DNA from: Sphingomonas sp. Y57
Lineage (GTDB): Bacteria > Pseudomonadota > Alphaproteobacteria > Sphingomonadales > Sphingomonadaceae
Direction of reading: 5' to 3'
DNA length: 64,000 bases
Assembly (NCBI RefSeq): GCF_001015195.1
Contig: NZ_LDES01000033.1
Span: forward strand, 44,085 to 108,084
Shown in pieces: positions 9,064 through 18,347 of the stretch; position 1 is the first letter of the stretch, and each line of letters opens with the position of its first letter. A model generated the notes under the pieces. It had not been told where the DNA came from. It did no database searches and was given only the letters and a program-made list of their open reading frames with translations. The position numbers and the translations under genes are program-made.

Positions 9064-10419
9064 CTATTCAGAAGGCGAAGGTGGGGCCGCCGTCACTCGC
9101 CAGACCTTGCCGCCGACATCGTCGGTGATCATCAACCCGCCGCGCTTGCCGATCGCCACCGCGACCGGCCGGCCGCGCGCCTGGCCGGAGGGCGAAAGGA
9201 AGCCGGTCAGCACGTCACGCGGCTTGCCCATCGGCTTACCCTGCGCGAACGGCACGAATACGACCTTGTAGCCGGACAGCGGGCGACGGTTCCACGAGCC
9301 ATGCTCGGCGATGAAGGCCCCGCTGGCATAATCGGGCCCGAGGATCGCGCCTTCGGAAAAGGACAGGCCGAGGGCTGCGACATGCGGGCCGAGCGCATAA
9401 TCGGGACGGATCACATAGGATTGGAGGTCGTCCTCCGGCTCGGGCACGCGCTTGTCGACGACGCCACCCCAATAATACCAGGGCCAGCCATAGAAGCCGC
9501 CGAGCTGTACCTCGGTCAGATAGTCGGGCACCATGTCCGACCCCAGCATGTCGCGTTCGTTGACGACGGTCCACAGGTCGCCGGTGGTCGGCTCATAGGC
9601 CATGCCGTTCGGGTTGCGCAGCCCATAGGCGAAGACTCTGTCCTTGCCCGAGGGCAAGGCGATCTGAAGGATTGCGGCGCGCTTCTCCTCGAGGTCCATG
9701 CCTCGCTCGCCGATGTTGGAGGCCGATCCGACCGCGACGTAGAGCGACTTGCCGTCGGGTGAGAGCAGCAGGTTGCGAGCCCAGTGATTGTAGCCGCCGG
9801 GCAGCCGCGCGACGACGACCGGCTTGGCGTCGATCTTCGTCTGGCCCGGCGTGAAGGGCACGCGAACCACCGCGTCGGTATTGCCGATGTAGAGCTGGCC
9901 GTCGGCCCAGGCCATCCCGCTCGGCGAGTTGAGTCCGGCGATCAGCACGGTCTTGAGCTCGGCCTTGCCGTCGCCATCGGCGTCGCGCAGCAGGATGATA
10001 CGGTTGGGGGAAGGGACGCCGGCCCCGGCCCGCGCCATCGCCCTGTTCATGACGAAGCCGGTGATCCCGCCACCGCCATTTTCCGCATCGCGCGCTGGCG
10101 AGTTGCTCTCGCTCACCAGAACGTCGCCATTGGGAAGGACGTAGATCCAGCGCGGATGGGTCAGCCCCTCGGCGAAGGCCGCGACGGACAGCCCCTTGGC
10201 GGGAACCGGCGCCTCGCCCGCTTTCCAGCCGATCGCCTTGGCGACGGCCAGGGTCGGCAGCAGCGTTTCGCGGGGCTCGCTGAGCTCGGGCGTGGGGCCG
10301 GTCACCTTGTCGAAGGCGATCTCCGCCCGCTCGCGCGTCGCCAGCACATAGAGTGCTGCCACCGCGGCTACGATCAGGACGACGCACAGGGCGATGAGCA
10401 GCTTCTTCTTGGTCGTCAC
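9064..10419 (-). CDS. Membrane-anchored sorbosone dehydrogenase-like / PQQ-type sugar dehydrogenase beta-propeller
   Basis: The 451-residue protein begins with a short basic segment and one hydrophobic helix (LLIALCVVLIVAAVAALYVL), giving a periplasmic anchored protein. The rest is a six-bladed propeller of the glucose/sorbosone dehydrogenase family: LTHPRWIYVLPNGDVLVSES, ILLRDADGDGKAE, GLNSPSGMAW, YNHWARNLLLSPDGKSLYVAVGSASN, GLRNPNGMAYEP, and GPDYASGAFIAEHGSWNRRP near the C-terminus. These proteins oxidise aldoses or sorbosone using PQQ, but many members have no proven cofactor or substrate. It lies about 100 bp after corC on the same strand and could be read through. Confidence 0.8.
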   Translation of the reverse strand: MTTKKKLLIALCVVLIVAAVAALYVLATRERAEIAFDKVTGPTPELSEPRETLLPTLAVAKAIGWKAGEAPVPAKGLSVAAFAEGLTHPRWIYVLPNGDVLVSESNSPARDAENGGGGITGFVMNRAMARAGAGVPSPNRIILLRDADGDGKAELKTVLIAGLNSPSGMAWADGQLYIGNTDAVVRVPFTPGQTKIDAKPVVVARLPGGYNHWARNLLLSPDGKSLYVAVGSASNIGERGMDLEEKRAAILQIALPSGKDRVFAYGLRNPNGMAYEPTTGDLWTVVNERDMLGSDMVPDYLTEVQLGGFYGWPWYYWGGVVDKRVPEPEDDLQSYVIRPDYALGPHVAALGLSFSEGAILGPDYASGAFIAEHGSWNRRPLSGYKVVFVPFAQGKPMGKPRDVLTGFLSPSGQARGRPVAVAIGKRGGLMITDDVGGKVWRVTAAPPSPSE

Positions 10420-10521
10420 GGGACCTCTCCGACAGGCTTCGTTCCGTCGCTATAGCGCATTCGGACGGTATCCGTCATCTCGGGGAAAGGGCAAGCCCCG
10501 GAAAATGTTCGGAATATGCGC

Positions 10522-11415
10522 TCAGCTCTCGCCATCCTGCTGTTCGGCCGGTGGGTGGAGCAGCATGTGCCGGACACGGCGCTCGTCGGCATCGGTGATC
10601 TCCAGCCGCCAGCCGCTCGGATGCTCGACGACCTGTCCCGCCTGCGGCACCTGCCCCGCCAGCGCGGAGGCGAGGCCGCCCAGCGTTTCGACATCGTCGT
10701 CGATGTCGGCGAGCCTGGGGTCGATCAGCCGGGCGACGTCCTCAAGCTCGGCGCGGGCGTCGGCCGACCAGATCGAATCGTCGAGCGGGACCAGCAGGTC
10801 GGCCTCCTTCTCGTCATGCTCGTCCTCGATGTCGCCGACGATCTCCTCGACCAGGTCCTCGATCGTCACCAGCCCGTCGGTGCCGCTATATTCGTTGAGG
10901 ACGATCGCCAGATGGGTGCGCGTCTCGCGCATCTCGGCGAGCAGGTCGATGATCCGCATCGACGACGGCACGTAGCGCGGCTGGCGGATCAGCGCGGCGA
11001 TCGTCGCCGGTCGGGGGGCTCCGGTCGCGGTGATCCGGAACACGTCCTTCACATGAACCATGCCGGTGACATGGTCGAGATCCTCCCCGTAGACGGGCAG
11101 GCGGCTATGTTCGGCCTCGGCGAAGCGGGCGACCAGTTCGTCGAAGCTGATTGTCTCGGGCACCGCGACGATGTCGCCGCGCGGCACGCCGATGTCGCCG
11201 ACGGTGCGTTCGCCGAAATGCAGGATGTTGCGGAGCATTTCGCGTTCGGCGGTGGACAGGTCGTCCCCTTCACCGCCGTCGCCGGCATGCTCCTCGATGA
11301 CTTCCTCGATCTGGTCGCGCAGACTGGGCTCTTGCTCGGGTGCAAAGAGCGAGCGCAGCCCGCGCCACCATCGTCCGCCGCTTTCTGCGGCGCTGCTACT
11401 ACTGTCGTCGGGCAT
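10522..11415 (-). CDS. corC: CBS-domain protein of the CorC/YbeX (hemolysin-like) family
   Basis: The 297-residue protein lacks the membrane DUF21 domain and so matches soluble CorC/YbeX. It has an acidic N-terminus, a tandem CBS pair (VPRGDIVAVPETISFDELVARF to HVTGMVHVKDVF, then PSSMRIIDLLAEMRETRTHLAIVLNEYSGTDGLVTIEDLVEEIVGDIEDEHD), and a C-terminal CorC/HlyC transporter-associated domain. I chose the ATG at 11415 because upstream in-frame sequence is unrelated. YbeX is linked to ribosome maturation and magnesium/cobalt homeostasis and normally follows ybeY directly; here a GMC oxidoreductase gene on the other strand separates them. Confidence 0.9.
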   Translation of the reverse strand: MPDDSSSSAAESGGRWWRGLRSLFAPEQEPSLRDQIEEVIEEHAGDGGEGDDLSTAEREMLRNILHFGERTVGDIGVPRGDIVAVPETISFDELVARFAEAEHSRLPVYGEDLDHVTGMVHVKDVFRITATGAPRPATIAALIRQPRYVPSSMRIIDLLAEMRETRTHLAIVLNEYSGTDGLVTIEDLVEEIVGDIEDEHDEKEADLLVPLDDSIWSADARAELEDVARLIDPRLADIDDDVETLGGLASALAGQVPQAGQVVEHPSGWRLEITDADERRVRHMLLHPPAEQQDGES

Positions 11416-11630
11416 GGTCTTTCTTGCGCCGTTCTCTTGCGTCGATTCGCTAACCGAAATGGGGGGCGGGGGGCAATCCCATCTTTGCATATCAGGGGAG
11501 CGGTGTGGATTCTGCCGCGAAAGCTCGTGCTCGAAGGAATAAAGACGGGCGTTGGAGCGTATTGAAGGCATGTTGTGTGTGCTTTCTCCCCGGCTCCCCG
11601 GTCGTCGACGGGCGGGAAGGGCCTGACGCC

Positions 11631-13271
11631 GTGCATATCGATCTCGATCATGGCGGGCCTGATGGAATGACCGCCGACGTCGCCGTCATCGGCGCCGGCG
11701 CCGCAGGCATCACCATCTGCCGCCGCCTGCTCGCGGAAGGGCTCTCGGTGATCCTGCTCGAAAGCGGCGGCTTCGATCACGAGCCCGGTCCCTCGGCGCT
11801 GAACGCCGGCGAGAATGTCGGCGATGAATATTATCGCCTGGAGGATACGCGGCTGCGCTTCTTCGGCGGAACCACGGCGATCTGGGGCGGGCGCTGCGCC
11901 GAATTCGATCCGATCGATTTCGAACGCCGCCCGTGGATCCCGCATTCGGGCTGGCCGTTCGGCCATGACGCGATTGCGCCCTATTATGCGGAAGCGCGCG
12001 CCGCCTTCGGGCTGCCGCGCGCTCTGCCCGACCTGGCGGATACACTCGATCCGCTGGTGCCGGCTTTCGCGAGCGACGAACTGGTCACCCCGACCTGGCT
12101 GTTCGACGAACGTTTCGATCGGTTCAGCCATGCCAACAGCCGCGACCTGCTCGATCATCCGCGCTGCACCGTCGTCACCCACGCCACGGTCCGGGAGATT
12201 CTGGCGGCGGGCTCGGCGCGGGGCGTCGAGCGGCTGCTGGTCCGCAACCTGGCCGGCCGGCGGCTGGTGGTCACCGCGCGCCATTATGTGCTGGCGGCCG
12301 GCGGGATCGAGAATCCGCGCCTGCTGCTTGCCTCGCGATCGGTGATGCGGTGCGGGCTCGGCAACGGCCATGACCAGGTCGGCCGCTATTTCATGGAGCA
12401 TCCGCACGCGCGCGGCGGGAAGGTCGTCGGTGGTGCGACCTGGGCGCTACTGCGCGCCTTCGGCCGGCACAAGGTCGGTGCACTGTCGGTTGCGCCGCTC
12501 ATCGCCCCCGCTCCGGCGCTCCAGGCGCGTGAGGGGTTGCTCAACACCTCCTTGACCCTGGCCGGCCGGCGGCCGGCGGAGGCCCGCCAGGCGCTGCTGC
12601 TCGCCGCTTATGAGCGGATCAAGCACGACACCGCCCCCACCGCGCGCGGCCGTCATCTGTGGAAGATGATGAAGCGGACGGTGAACAGCCTCCAGAAGGT
12701 CGTCGATCCCGCCCGGCCCTGGGCGCTGGAGAAGCTCGGCCTGACCGACCTGGCACTGGTGGTGCGGGCCGAACAGGCGCCCAATCCGGACAGCCGGGTC
12801 AAACTGGGCGATGCGCTCGACGCCACCGGGATGCCGCGCGCGCAGCTCGACTGGCGGACCAGCGCGATCGACGTCGACAGCGTGCGCGGCCTGGTCGATG
12901 CGCTCGGCCGCGAGCTGCGGCGGCTCGGCCTCGGCAGAGTCGAGCCCGCCCCCTGGCTGGCCGAGCAGCCGCGCCGCTGGACAACCGATCCGCTGATTAG
13001 CACGCACCCGATCGGTGGTTACCACCATATGGGCACGACCCGCATGTCCGACGACCCGCGCCGCGGCGTCACCGACGGGCATGGGCGCGTCCATGGCCTC
13101 GACAATCTCCACGTCGCCGGCAGCTCCCTGTTCCCGACCTCGGGTTGGGCCAATCCGACCCTGACGATCGTCGCGCTGGCAATGCGCACCGCCGACCGAA
13201 TCGCAGATCGGCTGCGCGCTGCACCGGCGCCGTCGCTCCACACGTTGAAGCCGCGCATCGCGGCGGGCTGA
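11631..13271 (+). CDS. GMC-family FAD oxidoreductase (paralogue of the one at 22264-23715)
   Basis: The 546-residue protein has an N-terminal FAD dinucleotide motif (VAVIGAGAAGITICRRL). Mid-protein GMC motifs are LRFFGGTTAIWGGRCAEFDPIDFE and YVLAAGGIENPRLLLAS. The C-terminal catalytic region is GGYHHMGTTRMSDDPRRGV and FPTSGWANPTLTIVALAMR. I chose the GTG at 11631, preceded by GGGAAGG, because MHIDLDHGG then aligns with MIIDFNSET of the paralogue in the polysaccharide locus; an ATG at 11667 would remove this conserved edge. GMC enzymes oxidise alcohols or sugars; the substrate is unknown. The gene stands antisense between ybeY (5 bp past its stop) and corC, interrupting a normally contiguous operon. 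Confidence 0.85.
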   Translation: MHIDLDHGGPDGMTADVAVIGAGAAGITICRRLLAEGLSVILLESGGFDHEPGPSALNAGENVGDEYYRLEDTRLRFFGGTTAIWGGRCAEFDPIDFERRPWIPHSGWPFGHDAIAPYYAEARAAFGLPRALPDLADTLDPLVPAFASDELVTPTWLFDERFDRFSHANSRDLLDHPRCTVVTHATVREILAAGSARGVERLLVRNLAGRRLVVTARHYVLAAGGIENPRLLLASRSVMRCGLGNGHDQVGRYFMEHPHARGGKVVGGATWALLRAFGRHKVGALSVAPLIAPAPALQAREGLLNTSLTLAGRRPAEARQALLLAAYERIKHDTAPTARGRHLWKMMKRTVNSLQKVVDPARPWALEKLGLTDLALVVRAEQAPNPDSRVKLGDALDATGMPRAQLDWRTSAIDVDSVRGLVDALGRELRRLGLGRVEPAPWLAEQPRRWTTDPLISTHPIGGYHHMGTTRMSDDPRRGVTDGHGRVHGLDNLHVAGSSLFPTSGWANPTLTIVALAMRTADRIADRLRAAPAPSLHTLKPRIAAG

Positions 13272-13276
13272 GGAGC

Positions 13277-13786
13277 TCAGTCCTCGGTGATGGCGTAGGG
13301 GTCGTCGATCCCGAGCGTGGCGAGCGCCGAGCGTTCGATGTCCTCCATCGCCTCGGCTTCGTCGTCCTCGATATGGTCGTAGCCGAGCAGGTGGAGCGTG
13401 CCATGGACGACCAGATGGGTCGCATGCTCCGCGGTGGACACGCCCTTCTCGGCGGCCTCGCGCATGCACACCCCGCGCGCGAGGATGATGTCGCCGAGAA
13501 GCACCTCGCCGTCGTCGCTATTGGCGAGGCCCTCGATCAAATCGTCCTGCACCATCGGGAAGCTCAGGACGTTGGTCGGCTTGTCCTTCTGCCGATATTG
13601 ACGGTTGAGCGCGTGGACCTCGTCGTCGTCGGTCAGCCGGATCGACACCTCCGCCAGATAGGCGGCATCGAGCATCGTGGCGTGCGGCGTTGTCCGCACC
13701 GCTGCGGTCACCGCCTCGATCGCCAGTCTTTCCCAGTCGGTGCCGTCGTCCCAGTCAGGCTCTGCCTGTACCGCCACCTCGATCAT
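13277..13786 (-). CDS. ybeY: Endoribonuclease YbeY (rRNA maturation)
   Basis: The 169-residue protein has the UPF0054 signature: LNRQYRQKDKPTNVLSFP, then the zinc-binding motif HLVVHGTLHLLGYDH. YbeY is a single-strand endoribonuclease that works in 16S rRNA 3'-end maturation and 70S quality control. Its ATG overlaps the TGA of phoH by 4 nt, so translation is coupled, as in the conserved miaB-phoH-ybeY order. The usual next gene, corC, is displaced by the oppositely oriented GMC oxidoreductase gene, so this transcript ends convergently with that gene. Confidence 0.96.
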   Translation of the reverse strand: MIEVAVQAEPDWDDGTDWERLAIEAVTAAVRTTPHATMLDAAYLAEVSIRLTDDDEVHALNRQYRQKDKPTNVLSFPMVQDDLIEGLANSDDGEVLLGDIILARGVCMREAAEKGVSTAEHATHLVVHGTLHLLGYDHIEDDEAEAMEDIERSALATLGIDDPYAITED

Positions 13787-14781
13787 GGATTGTCGGGCCC
13801 TTCATAGGCCTCGACGATGCGGCCGACGATCGGGTGGCGGACGACGTCGGCGGCGCCGAAGCGGATCGTCGCGATCCCGTCGATCCCCTCGAGCCGGCCG
13901 ACCGCGTCGGCGAGGCCCGATTTGCCGATGTCGGGAAGGTCGACCTGACGCGGATCGCCGCAGACAACCATGCGGCTGTTCTGGCCGAAGCGGGTCAGGA
14001 ACATCTTCATCTGCGCGGGCGTGGTGTTCTGCGCCTCGTCGAGGATGACGAAGGCATCGCTCAGCGTGCGGCCGCGCATGAAGGCGATCGGTGCGATCTC
14101 GATCTCGCCGCTGGCGATGCGCCGCTCCACCTGCTCGGTCGGTAGCATGTCGTAGAGTGCGTCGTAGAGCGGGCGGAGATAGGGATCGACCTTCTCCTTC
14201 ATGTCGCCGGGCAGGAAGCCGAGCCGTTCGCCCGCCTCGACTGCCGGGCGCGACAGGATCAGCCGGTCGACGGTCCCCTGGATGAGCTGCTGCACCGCCT
14301 GCGCCACCGCCAGATAGGTCTTGCCGGTGCCCGCGGGGCCCAACGCGAAGATGATGTCGGAGCGGTTGAGCGCCTCCATGTAGCGGATCTGCGTGGACGA
14401 GCGCGGGACGATCGTTTTCTTGCGCGTCCGGATCATCACCTTCGGCGGGTCGGAGACGTCGTTGCGGATGATACCCTCCAGCGTCGGTTCGGCCGACATC
14501 GCGATAACCGCTTCGACCGCGCCGGTATCGATGTCCTGGCCCTGGACGATCCGGTTGTAGAGGCCGGTCAGCACCTCACGGGCGCGCCCTGCGGCCTCGG
14601 CCTCTCCCTCGATCTGCAGCTTGTTCCCCCGGGCCGCTATATAGACCCCCAGCCGGTTTTCGATCGCCACCAGATTCTGGTCGAATTCGCCGAACAATCG
14701 GCCAAGGAGCTGGGGTTTGTCGAAGAGGATCTCTAGCCGGGCGCGATCTCCGGCCTGCGCGGGAACGGGCTTGCGCGACAT
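13783..14781 (-). CDS. PhoH-family ATPase (PhoH/YbeZ-like)
   Basis: The 332-residue protein has an N-terminal KH-like segment and a PhoH P-loop ATPase core: ALGPAGTGKTYLAVAQAVQ (Walker A), LILSRPAVEAGERLGFLPGDMKEKVDPYLRPLYDAL, and FVILDEAQNTTPAQMKMFLTRFG (Walker B). YbeZ-type proteins are thought to be ATPases or helicases that partner YbeY in rRNA processing. I chose the ATG at 14781 (MSRKPVPAQ) because homologous starts look like this and the 60 upstream codons are atypical. The leader (14782-14938) contains an inverted repeat AGCGGTGGA/TCCACCGCT at 14876-14905. The gene is coupled to ybeY by ATGA. Confidence 0.95.
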   Translation of the reverse strand: MSRKPVPAQAGDRARLEILFDKPQLLGRLFGEFDQNLVAIENRLGVYIAARGNKLQIEGEAEAAGRAREVLTGLYNRIVQGQDIDTGAVEAVIAMSAEPTLEGIIRNDVSDPPKVMIRTRKKTIVPRSSTQIRYMEALNRSDIIFALGPAGTGKTYLAVAQAVQQLIQGTVDRLILSRPAVEAGERLGFLPGDMKEKVDPYLRPLYDALYDMLPTEQVERRIASGEIEIAPIAFMRGRTLSDAFVILDEAQNTTPAQMKMFLTRFGQNSRMVVCGDPRQVDLPDIGKSGLADAVGRLEGIDGIATIRFGAADVVRHPIVGRIVEAYEGPDNP

Positions 14782-14938
14782 AAGGAGCGGCAGTTTCCTT
14801 TCCTTTATCGACCCCCGGATGGGGCCATCCGATAACAACGATCCTACGCGCATTTGGACCCATGCGAAGGGGGAAAGCGGTGGACCGGCATACTTATCCA
14901 CCGCTGATGTGGTTTTTTTGTTGCAGCTATTCGCTGCC

Positions 14939-15144
14939 GCCTCAGGTGCCGGCGCGGACATCCGTCCGCTTGGCTATCCTCGCATAAGCTCGGGCGCGCG
15001 TTCGCGCTTGCGGAGCCCTGTCGGGCTCCGACGCAGAACTCGTGCGGTGGAACGGGACGCGTCAGCGTCCCGCAAGGCCGAACGGCCGCCCGAGCTTATG
15101 CGAGGATAGCCAAGGTCACGGATGTGACCGCCGGCGCCTGAGGC
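14939..15144. repeat. Long palindromic repeat element, copy B
   Basis: This 206-bp copy is near-identical to the element at 7859-8074, in the same orientation on the plus strand. Its outer arms (14939-14954 and 15129-15144) match at 15 of 16 positions. Its inner 28-bp arms (14969-14996 and 15087-15114) are perfect and identical in sequence to those of copy A. The left outer stem base sequences differ from copy A in a compensating way (GCGGACATCCG / TCACGGATGTGA region), suggesting structure is conserved. It begins 9 bp after the miaB stop and together with the phoH leader explains the 371-bp gap here. Confidence 0.85.
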
Positions 15145-15152
15145 CAGACAAA

Positions 15153-16502
15153 CTACGCGGCCTTCTGTTCGACCAGGGCTCCGCTCAGGCTGTTCGGCCC
15201 CGCCGAGACGATGTCGACCGTCACCAGCGTGCCGATCGCGGGGCCATCCTCGACGATCACCGACTGGAGCCAGGGCGACTTGCCGATCCGCTGGCCGGGC
15301 TTCTTGCCGTCACGCTCGATCAGCACCTCGCAGCGCTTGCCGACCGTGGCCAGGTTGAAGCGGTGCTGCTGCTCGTTCAGCAGCGCCTGCAGCCGTTGCA
15401 GCCGCTCGTCCATAACCGCCGGGGCGACCTGGCCCTCCATCGTTGCGGCGGGCGTGCCGGGGCGCGGGCTGTATTTGAAGCTGAACGCCTGGGCGTGGTC
15501 GACCGCGCGGACGATGGCGAGGGTCGCCTCGAAATCCTCGTCGGTCTCCCCGGGGAAGCCGACGATGAAGTCGCCCGACACCGCGATGTCGGGGCGTGCG
15601 GCACGGACCCGCTCGATCAGGCGCAGATAGCCGGCGGCGTCGTGGCTGCGGTTCATCGCCTTGAGGATGCGGTCCGATCCCGCCTGCACCGGCAGATGGA
15701 GGAATGGCATCAGCTTCGCCACCTCGCCATGCGCGGCGATCAGGCCGTCGCTCATGTCGTTGGGGTGGCTGGTGGTGTAGCGGATGCGGGCGAGGCCGGG
15801 CAGCGCGTCGAGCACGCGGATCAGCCCGTCGAGGCCCTGCGCCCGGCCGCGATCGTCCTCGCCCGTCCAGGCGTTGACGTTCTGGCCGAGCAGGGTGATC
15901 TCGCACGCGCCGGCGTCGACCAGAGCCTTCGCCTCGTCGACGATCGCGCTCCACGGTCGCGAGATTTCGGCCCCGCGCGTATAGGGGACGACGCAATAGG
16001 TGCAGAATTTGTCACAGCCCTCCTGCACGGTCAGGAAGGCGGTCGGCCCTTGGCGACGGCGCCTGGGCAGCGCGTCGAACTTCGACGCGGCGGGCATGTC
16101 GGTGTCGAGCGCGCGGCGGCCCTCGGCGGCGTCGGCGACGAGCTGGGGCAGGTTATGATAGGCCTGCGGCCCGACGACGATGTCGACCGCGGGTGCCCGG
16201 CGCGGAATCTCGGCTCCCTCGGCCTGGGCAACGCAGCCGGCGACGGCGATCATCGGCCGCGACCGGCCTTCCCCGACATCGGCCGTCTTCTTCACGATCC
16301 GGCCGATGTCCGAATAGACCTTCTCGGCCGCCTTCTCGCGGATATGGCAGGTGTTGAGCACGACGAGGTCGGCCGCTTCGGCGCTATCCGCCGCGTGCAT
16401 GCCCTGTGCTTCGAGCAGCTCGGCCATGCGCGCGCCGTCATAGACGTTCATCTGACAGCCGAACGACTTGACGTGGAAGCTTTTGGGGGCGGGACGCGAC
16501 AT
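15153..16502 (-). CDS. miaB: tRNA-2-methylthio-N6-dimethylallyladenosine synthase
   Basis: The 449-residue protein has three methylthiotransferase parts. The N-terminal UPF0004 domain has cluster cysteines in [24 protein letters not shown] and [10 protein letters not shown]. The radical-SAM core has the CxxxCxxC motif in [17 protein letters not shown]. The C-terminal TRAM domain ([34 protein letters not shown]) binds tRNA. MiaB methylthiolates i6A37 of tRNAs reading UNN codons. It follows plsC by about 43 bp on the minus strand and precedes phoH, with palindromic repeat copy B placed between them. The start at 16502 ([11 protein letters not shown]) is the first that fits family length. Confidence 0.96.
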   Translation of the reverse strand: MSRPAPKSFHVKSFGCQMNVYDGARMAELLEAQGMHAADSAEAADLVVLNTCHIREKAAEKVYSDIGRIVKKTADVGEGRSRPMIAVAGCVAQAEGAEIPRRAPAVDIVVGPQAYHNLPQLVADAAEGRRALDTDMPAASKFDALPRRRRQGPTAFLTVQEGCDKFCTYCVVPYTRGAEISRPWSAIVDEAKALVDAGACEITLLGQNVNAWTGEDDRGRAQGLDGLIRVLDALPGLARIRYTTSHPNDMSDGLIAAHGEVAKLMPFLHLPVQAGSDRILKAMNRSHDAAGYLRLIERVRAARPDIAVSGDFIVGFPGETDEDFEATLAIVRAVDHAQAFSFKYSPRPGTPAATMEGQVAPAVMDERLQRLQALLNEQQHRFNLATVGKRCEVLIERDGKKPGQRIGKSPWLQSVIVEDGPAIGTLVTVDIVSAGPNSLSGALVEQKAA

Positions 16503-16545
16503 GCGCGGCCCATAGCCGAAGCCGCGTCGATGCGAAAGATGGACG

Positions 16546-17271
16546 TCAGCCCAGGGGCAGGGCGAGCGCAGCGGCGACGGCGGCCTGGGCCCGGGCCGCC
16601 AGCGCCTTGCGGTCGTCGGACGGCGGCAGCGGGTCGAGGAAGCGGATCGTACAGCGCAGCGGCCCGGGCCGGCCGAGCACCTTGGCTGCGTTCGGGCCGA
16701 GATCCTCGTCGCCGGTCCAGCAGATTTCGCTCGCCGCCGCGTCATAGTCGATTGCGACCGGCTGGACGGCGATGCCGGGCGGCGGCGGAGCGACGGAGGC
16801 GAACAGTGCCGGGCGGAAGGGGAGGAGCGACAGGCCGTCGCCGGTGGTCCCTTCGGGAAACAGCGCGACCGGATGGTGGTCGAGCAGCGCCTGGCCGAGC
16901 TGGTCGACCTGGCCGTGTGCCGCGCGGCGGCTGGTGCGGTCGATGAAGATCGTGCCGCCGATCCGCGCCAGCATCCCGACCAGCGGCCAGGCCCCGACAT
17001 CGTCCTTGGAGATGAAACGGGTCGGTGTCGCCCCGCCGAGCGCCAATATGTCGAGCCAGCTGACATGGTTGGCGACGTAGAGCACGTCGCGGCCGAGCGG
17101 CCGGCCTTCGATCCGCACGTCGAGGCCCATCGCCTCGCCAAACCATTGCAGGAAGAAGCGCGCCCAGCCGATCCTGCGGCGCACCGGCCAGGTCAGCCCA
17201 TAGCCGATCAGGCAGAAGGCGAGGACCGACAGCCCGGCTACGACGCGAGCGATCGCTCTGGCGCGGCGCAC
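16546..17271 (-). CDS. plsC: 1-acyl-sn-glycerol-3-phosphate acyltransferase
   Basis: The 241-residue protein has an N-terminal membrane helix ([19 protein letters not shown]) followed by the acyltransferase motifs [11 protein letters not shown] (HX4D catalytic motif) and [15 protein letters not shown]. It acylates lysophosphatidic acid to phosphatidic acid at the inner membrane. There is no ATG in the right place. I chose the GTG at 17271 ([10 protein letters not shown]), 7 bp after the fur stop; longer starts would lie inside fur. The gene is part of the fur-plsC-miaB series. Confidence 0.9.
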   Translation of the reverse strand: MRRARAIARVVAGLSVLAFCLIGYGLTWPVRRRIGWARFFLQWFGEAMGLDVRIEGRPLGRDVLYVANHVSWLDILALGGATPTRFISKDDVGAWPLVGMLARIGGTIFIDRTSRRAAHGQVDQLGQALLDHHPVALFPEGTTGDGLSLLPFRPALFASVAPPPPGIAVQPVAIDYDAAASEICWTGDEDLGPNAAKVLGRPGPLRCTIRFLDPLPPSDDRKALAARAQAAVAAALALPLG

Positions 17272-17278
17272 CGGCCGG

Positions 17279-17701
17279 TTATTTCGGGCGGTTGGCCGAG
17301 ACGCCGTAGAGTTCGAGCCGATGGTCGACCAGGCGGAAGCCCAGCTTCTCGGCGATGCGGCGCTGCAGCTCCTCAAGCTCGCCGTCGACGAACTCGATCA
17401 CCTCGCCGGTCTCGACGTTGATCAAATGATCATGATGGGTTTCGGGCGCCGCTTCGTAACGCGCGCGGCCGTCGCCGAAATCGTGGCGTTCCAGAATGCC
17501 GGCATCCTCGAACAGGCGAACGGTCCGATAGACCGTGGCGATCGAGATGCCGGGATCGATCGCGGCGGCCCGCTGATGCAGCAGCTCGACGTCGGGATGA
17601 TCCTCCGCATCGGAAAGGACGCGGGCGATGACCCGCCGCTGTTCGGTGATGCGCAGGCCCTTGTCCGCGCAGAGCTGTTCGATGTCGATCTTGCCCGGCA
17701 T
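17279..17701 (-). CDS. fur: Fur-family metal-responsive repressor
   Basis: The 140-residue protein has a winged-helix DNA-binding half (LRITEQRRVIARVL, ISIATVYRTVRLFEDAGIL) and the metal-binding dimerisation half (AAPETHHDHLINVETGEVIEFVDGELEELQ). The CxxC structural zinc site of E. coli Fur is replaced by NVET, as in many alphaproteobacterial Fur/Mur proteins, so it may sense iron or manganese. A weak SD (AAGGCGG) precedes the ATG. It starts the fur-plsC-miaB-phoH-ybeY minus-strand run; mucR lies 100 bp upstream. Confidence 0.93.
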   Translation of the reverse strand: MPGKIDIEQLCADKGLRITEQRRVIARVLSDAEDHPDVELLHQRAAAIDPGISIATVYRTVRLFEDAGILERHDFGDGRARYEAAPETHHDHLINVETGEVIEFVDGELEELQRRIAEKLGFRLVDHRLELYGVSANRPK

Positions 17702-17802
17702 AGGACCGCCTTGTTAGCCGTATTGCACATGCGAAAACAAGTCGGGTTGGTCCGAAAGGGCCGGAGGAGGTTTTTTCCCCATCCCCCGGCCCCTTTTCCG
17801 GT

Positions 17803-18216
17803 TCAGCGGGTCCGGCGCTTGGTGCCCAGGCCGATCTTCTTGGCGAGCGAGCGGCGCTGCTCGGCATAGTTGGGGGCGACCATCGGATAGTCGGCCGGCA
17901 GGTTCCACTTGGCGCGATACTGCTCCGGGGTCATCTGATAATGGGTCATCAGGTGGCGCTTGAGCATCTTCAGCTTCTTGCCGTCCTCGAGGCAGACAAT
18001 GTAGTCGGGCTTGATCGAGGCGCGGATCGAGACGGCGGGCTCCTGCTTCACTTCCGGCTCGGCCACTTCGTCGCCGAGCGACGCCAGCGCGTTGTGGACA
18101 TTCTGAATCAGCTGCGGAAGATCGGAAACGGCGACACTATTGTTGCTGACATGGGCGGAAACGATGTCCGCAGTCAAAGCAATCAACGTCTCGGTGAGCC
18201 CATTATTATCCGACAT
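17803..18216 (-). CDS. mucR: MucR/Ros-family zinc-finger transcriptional regulator
   Basis: The 137-residue protein has a conserved N-terminal oligomerisation part (LTETLIALTADIVSAHVSNN) and the Ros/MucR zinc finger (YIVCLEDGKKLKMLKRHLMTHYQMTPEQYRAKWNLPADYPMVAPNYAEQRRSLAKKIGLG). MucR proteins are H-NS-like silencers that bind AT-rich promoters and control exopolysaccharide, motility and cell-cycle genes in alphaproteobacteria. The large polysaccharide island 2.5 kb away is a plausible target, but that is inference. I prefer the ATG at 18216 over one six codons upstream. Confidence 0.93.
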   Translation of the reverse strand: MSDNNGLTETLIALTADIVSAHVSNNSVAVSDLPQLIQNVHNALASLGDEVAEPEVKQEPAVSIRASIKPDYIVCLEDGKKLKMLKRHLMTHYQMTPEQYRAKWNLPADYPMVAPNYAEQRRSLAKKIGLGTKRRTR

Positions 18217-18347
18217 GGTACAATCCTTATTCAAAAAAATAACAAAGCTAGTCTTTGAGCACCCCCGCGCCCACTCAATTGCGGCGCTCTGCGCTCATTC
18301 GGTTGGAATTGCAACTCGTTTCACGAGAAATGCTCGGCCGAACCAGT

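Noticed and set aside
15042-16946. Long plus-strand frame opposite miaB and plsC
   Set aside because: Antisense shadow of two clear genes, with no family motifs or ribosome site.
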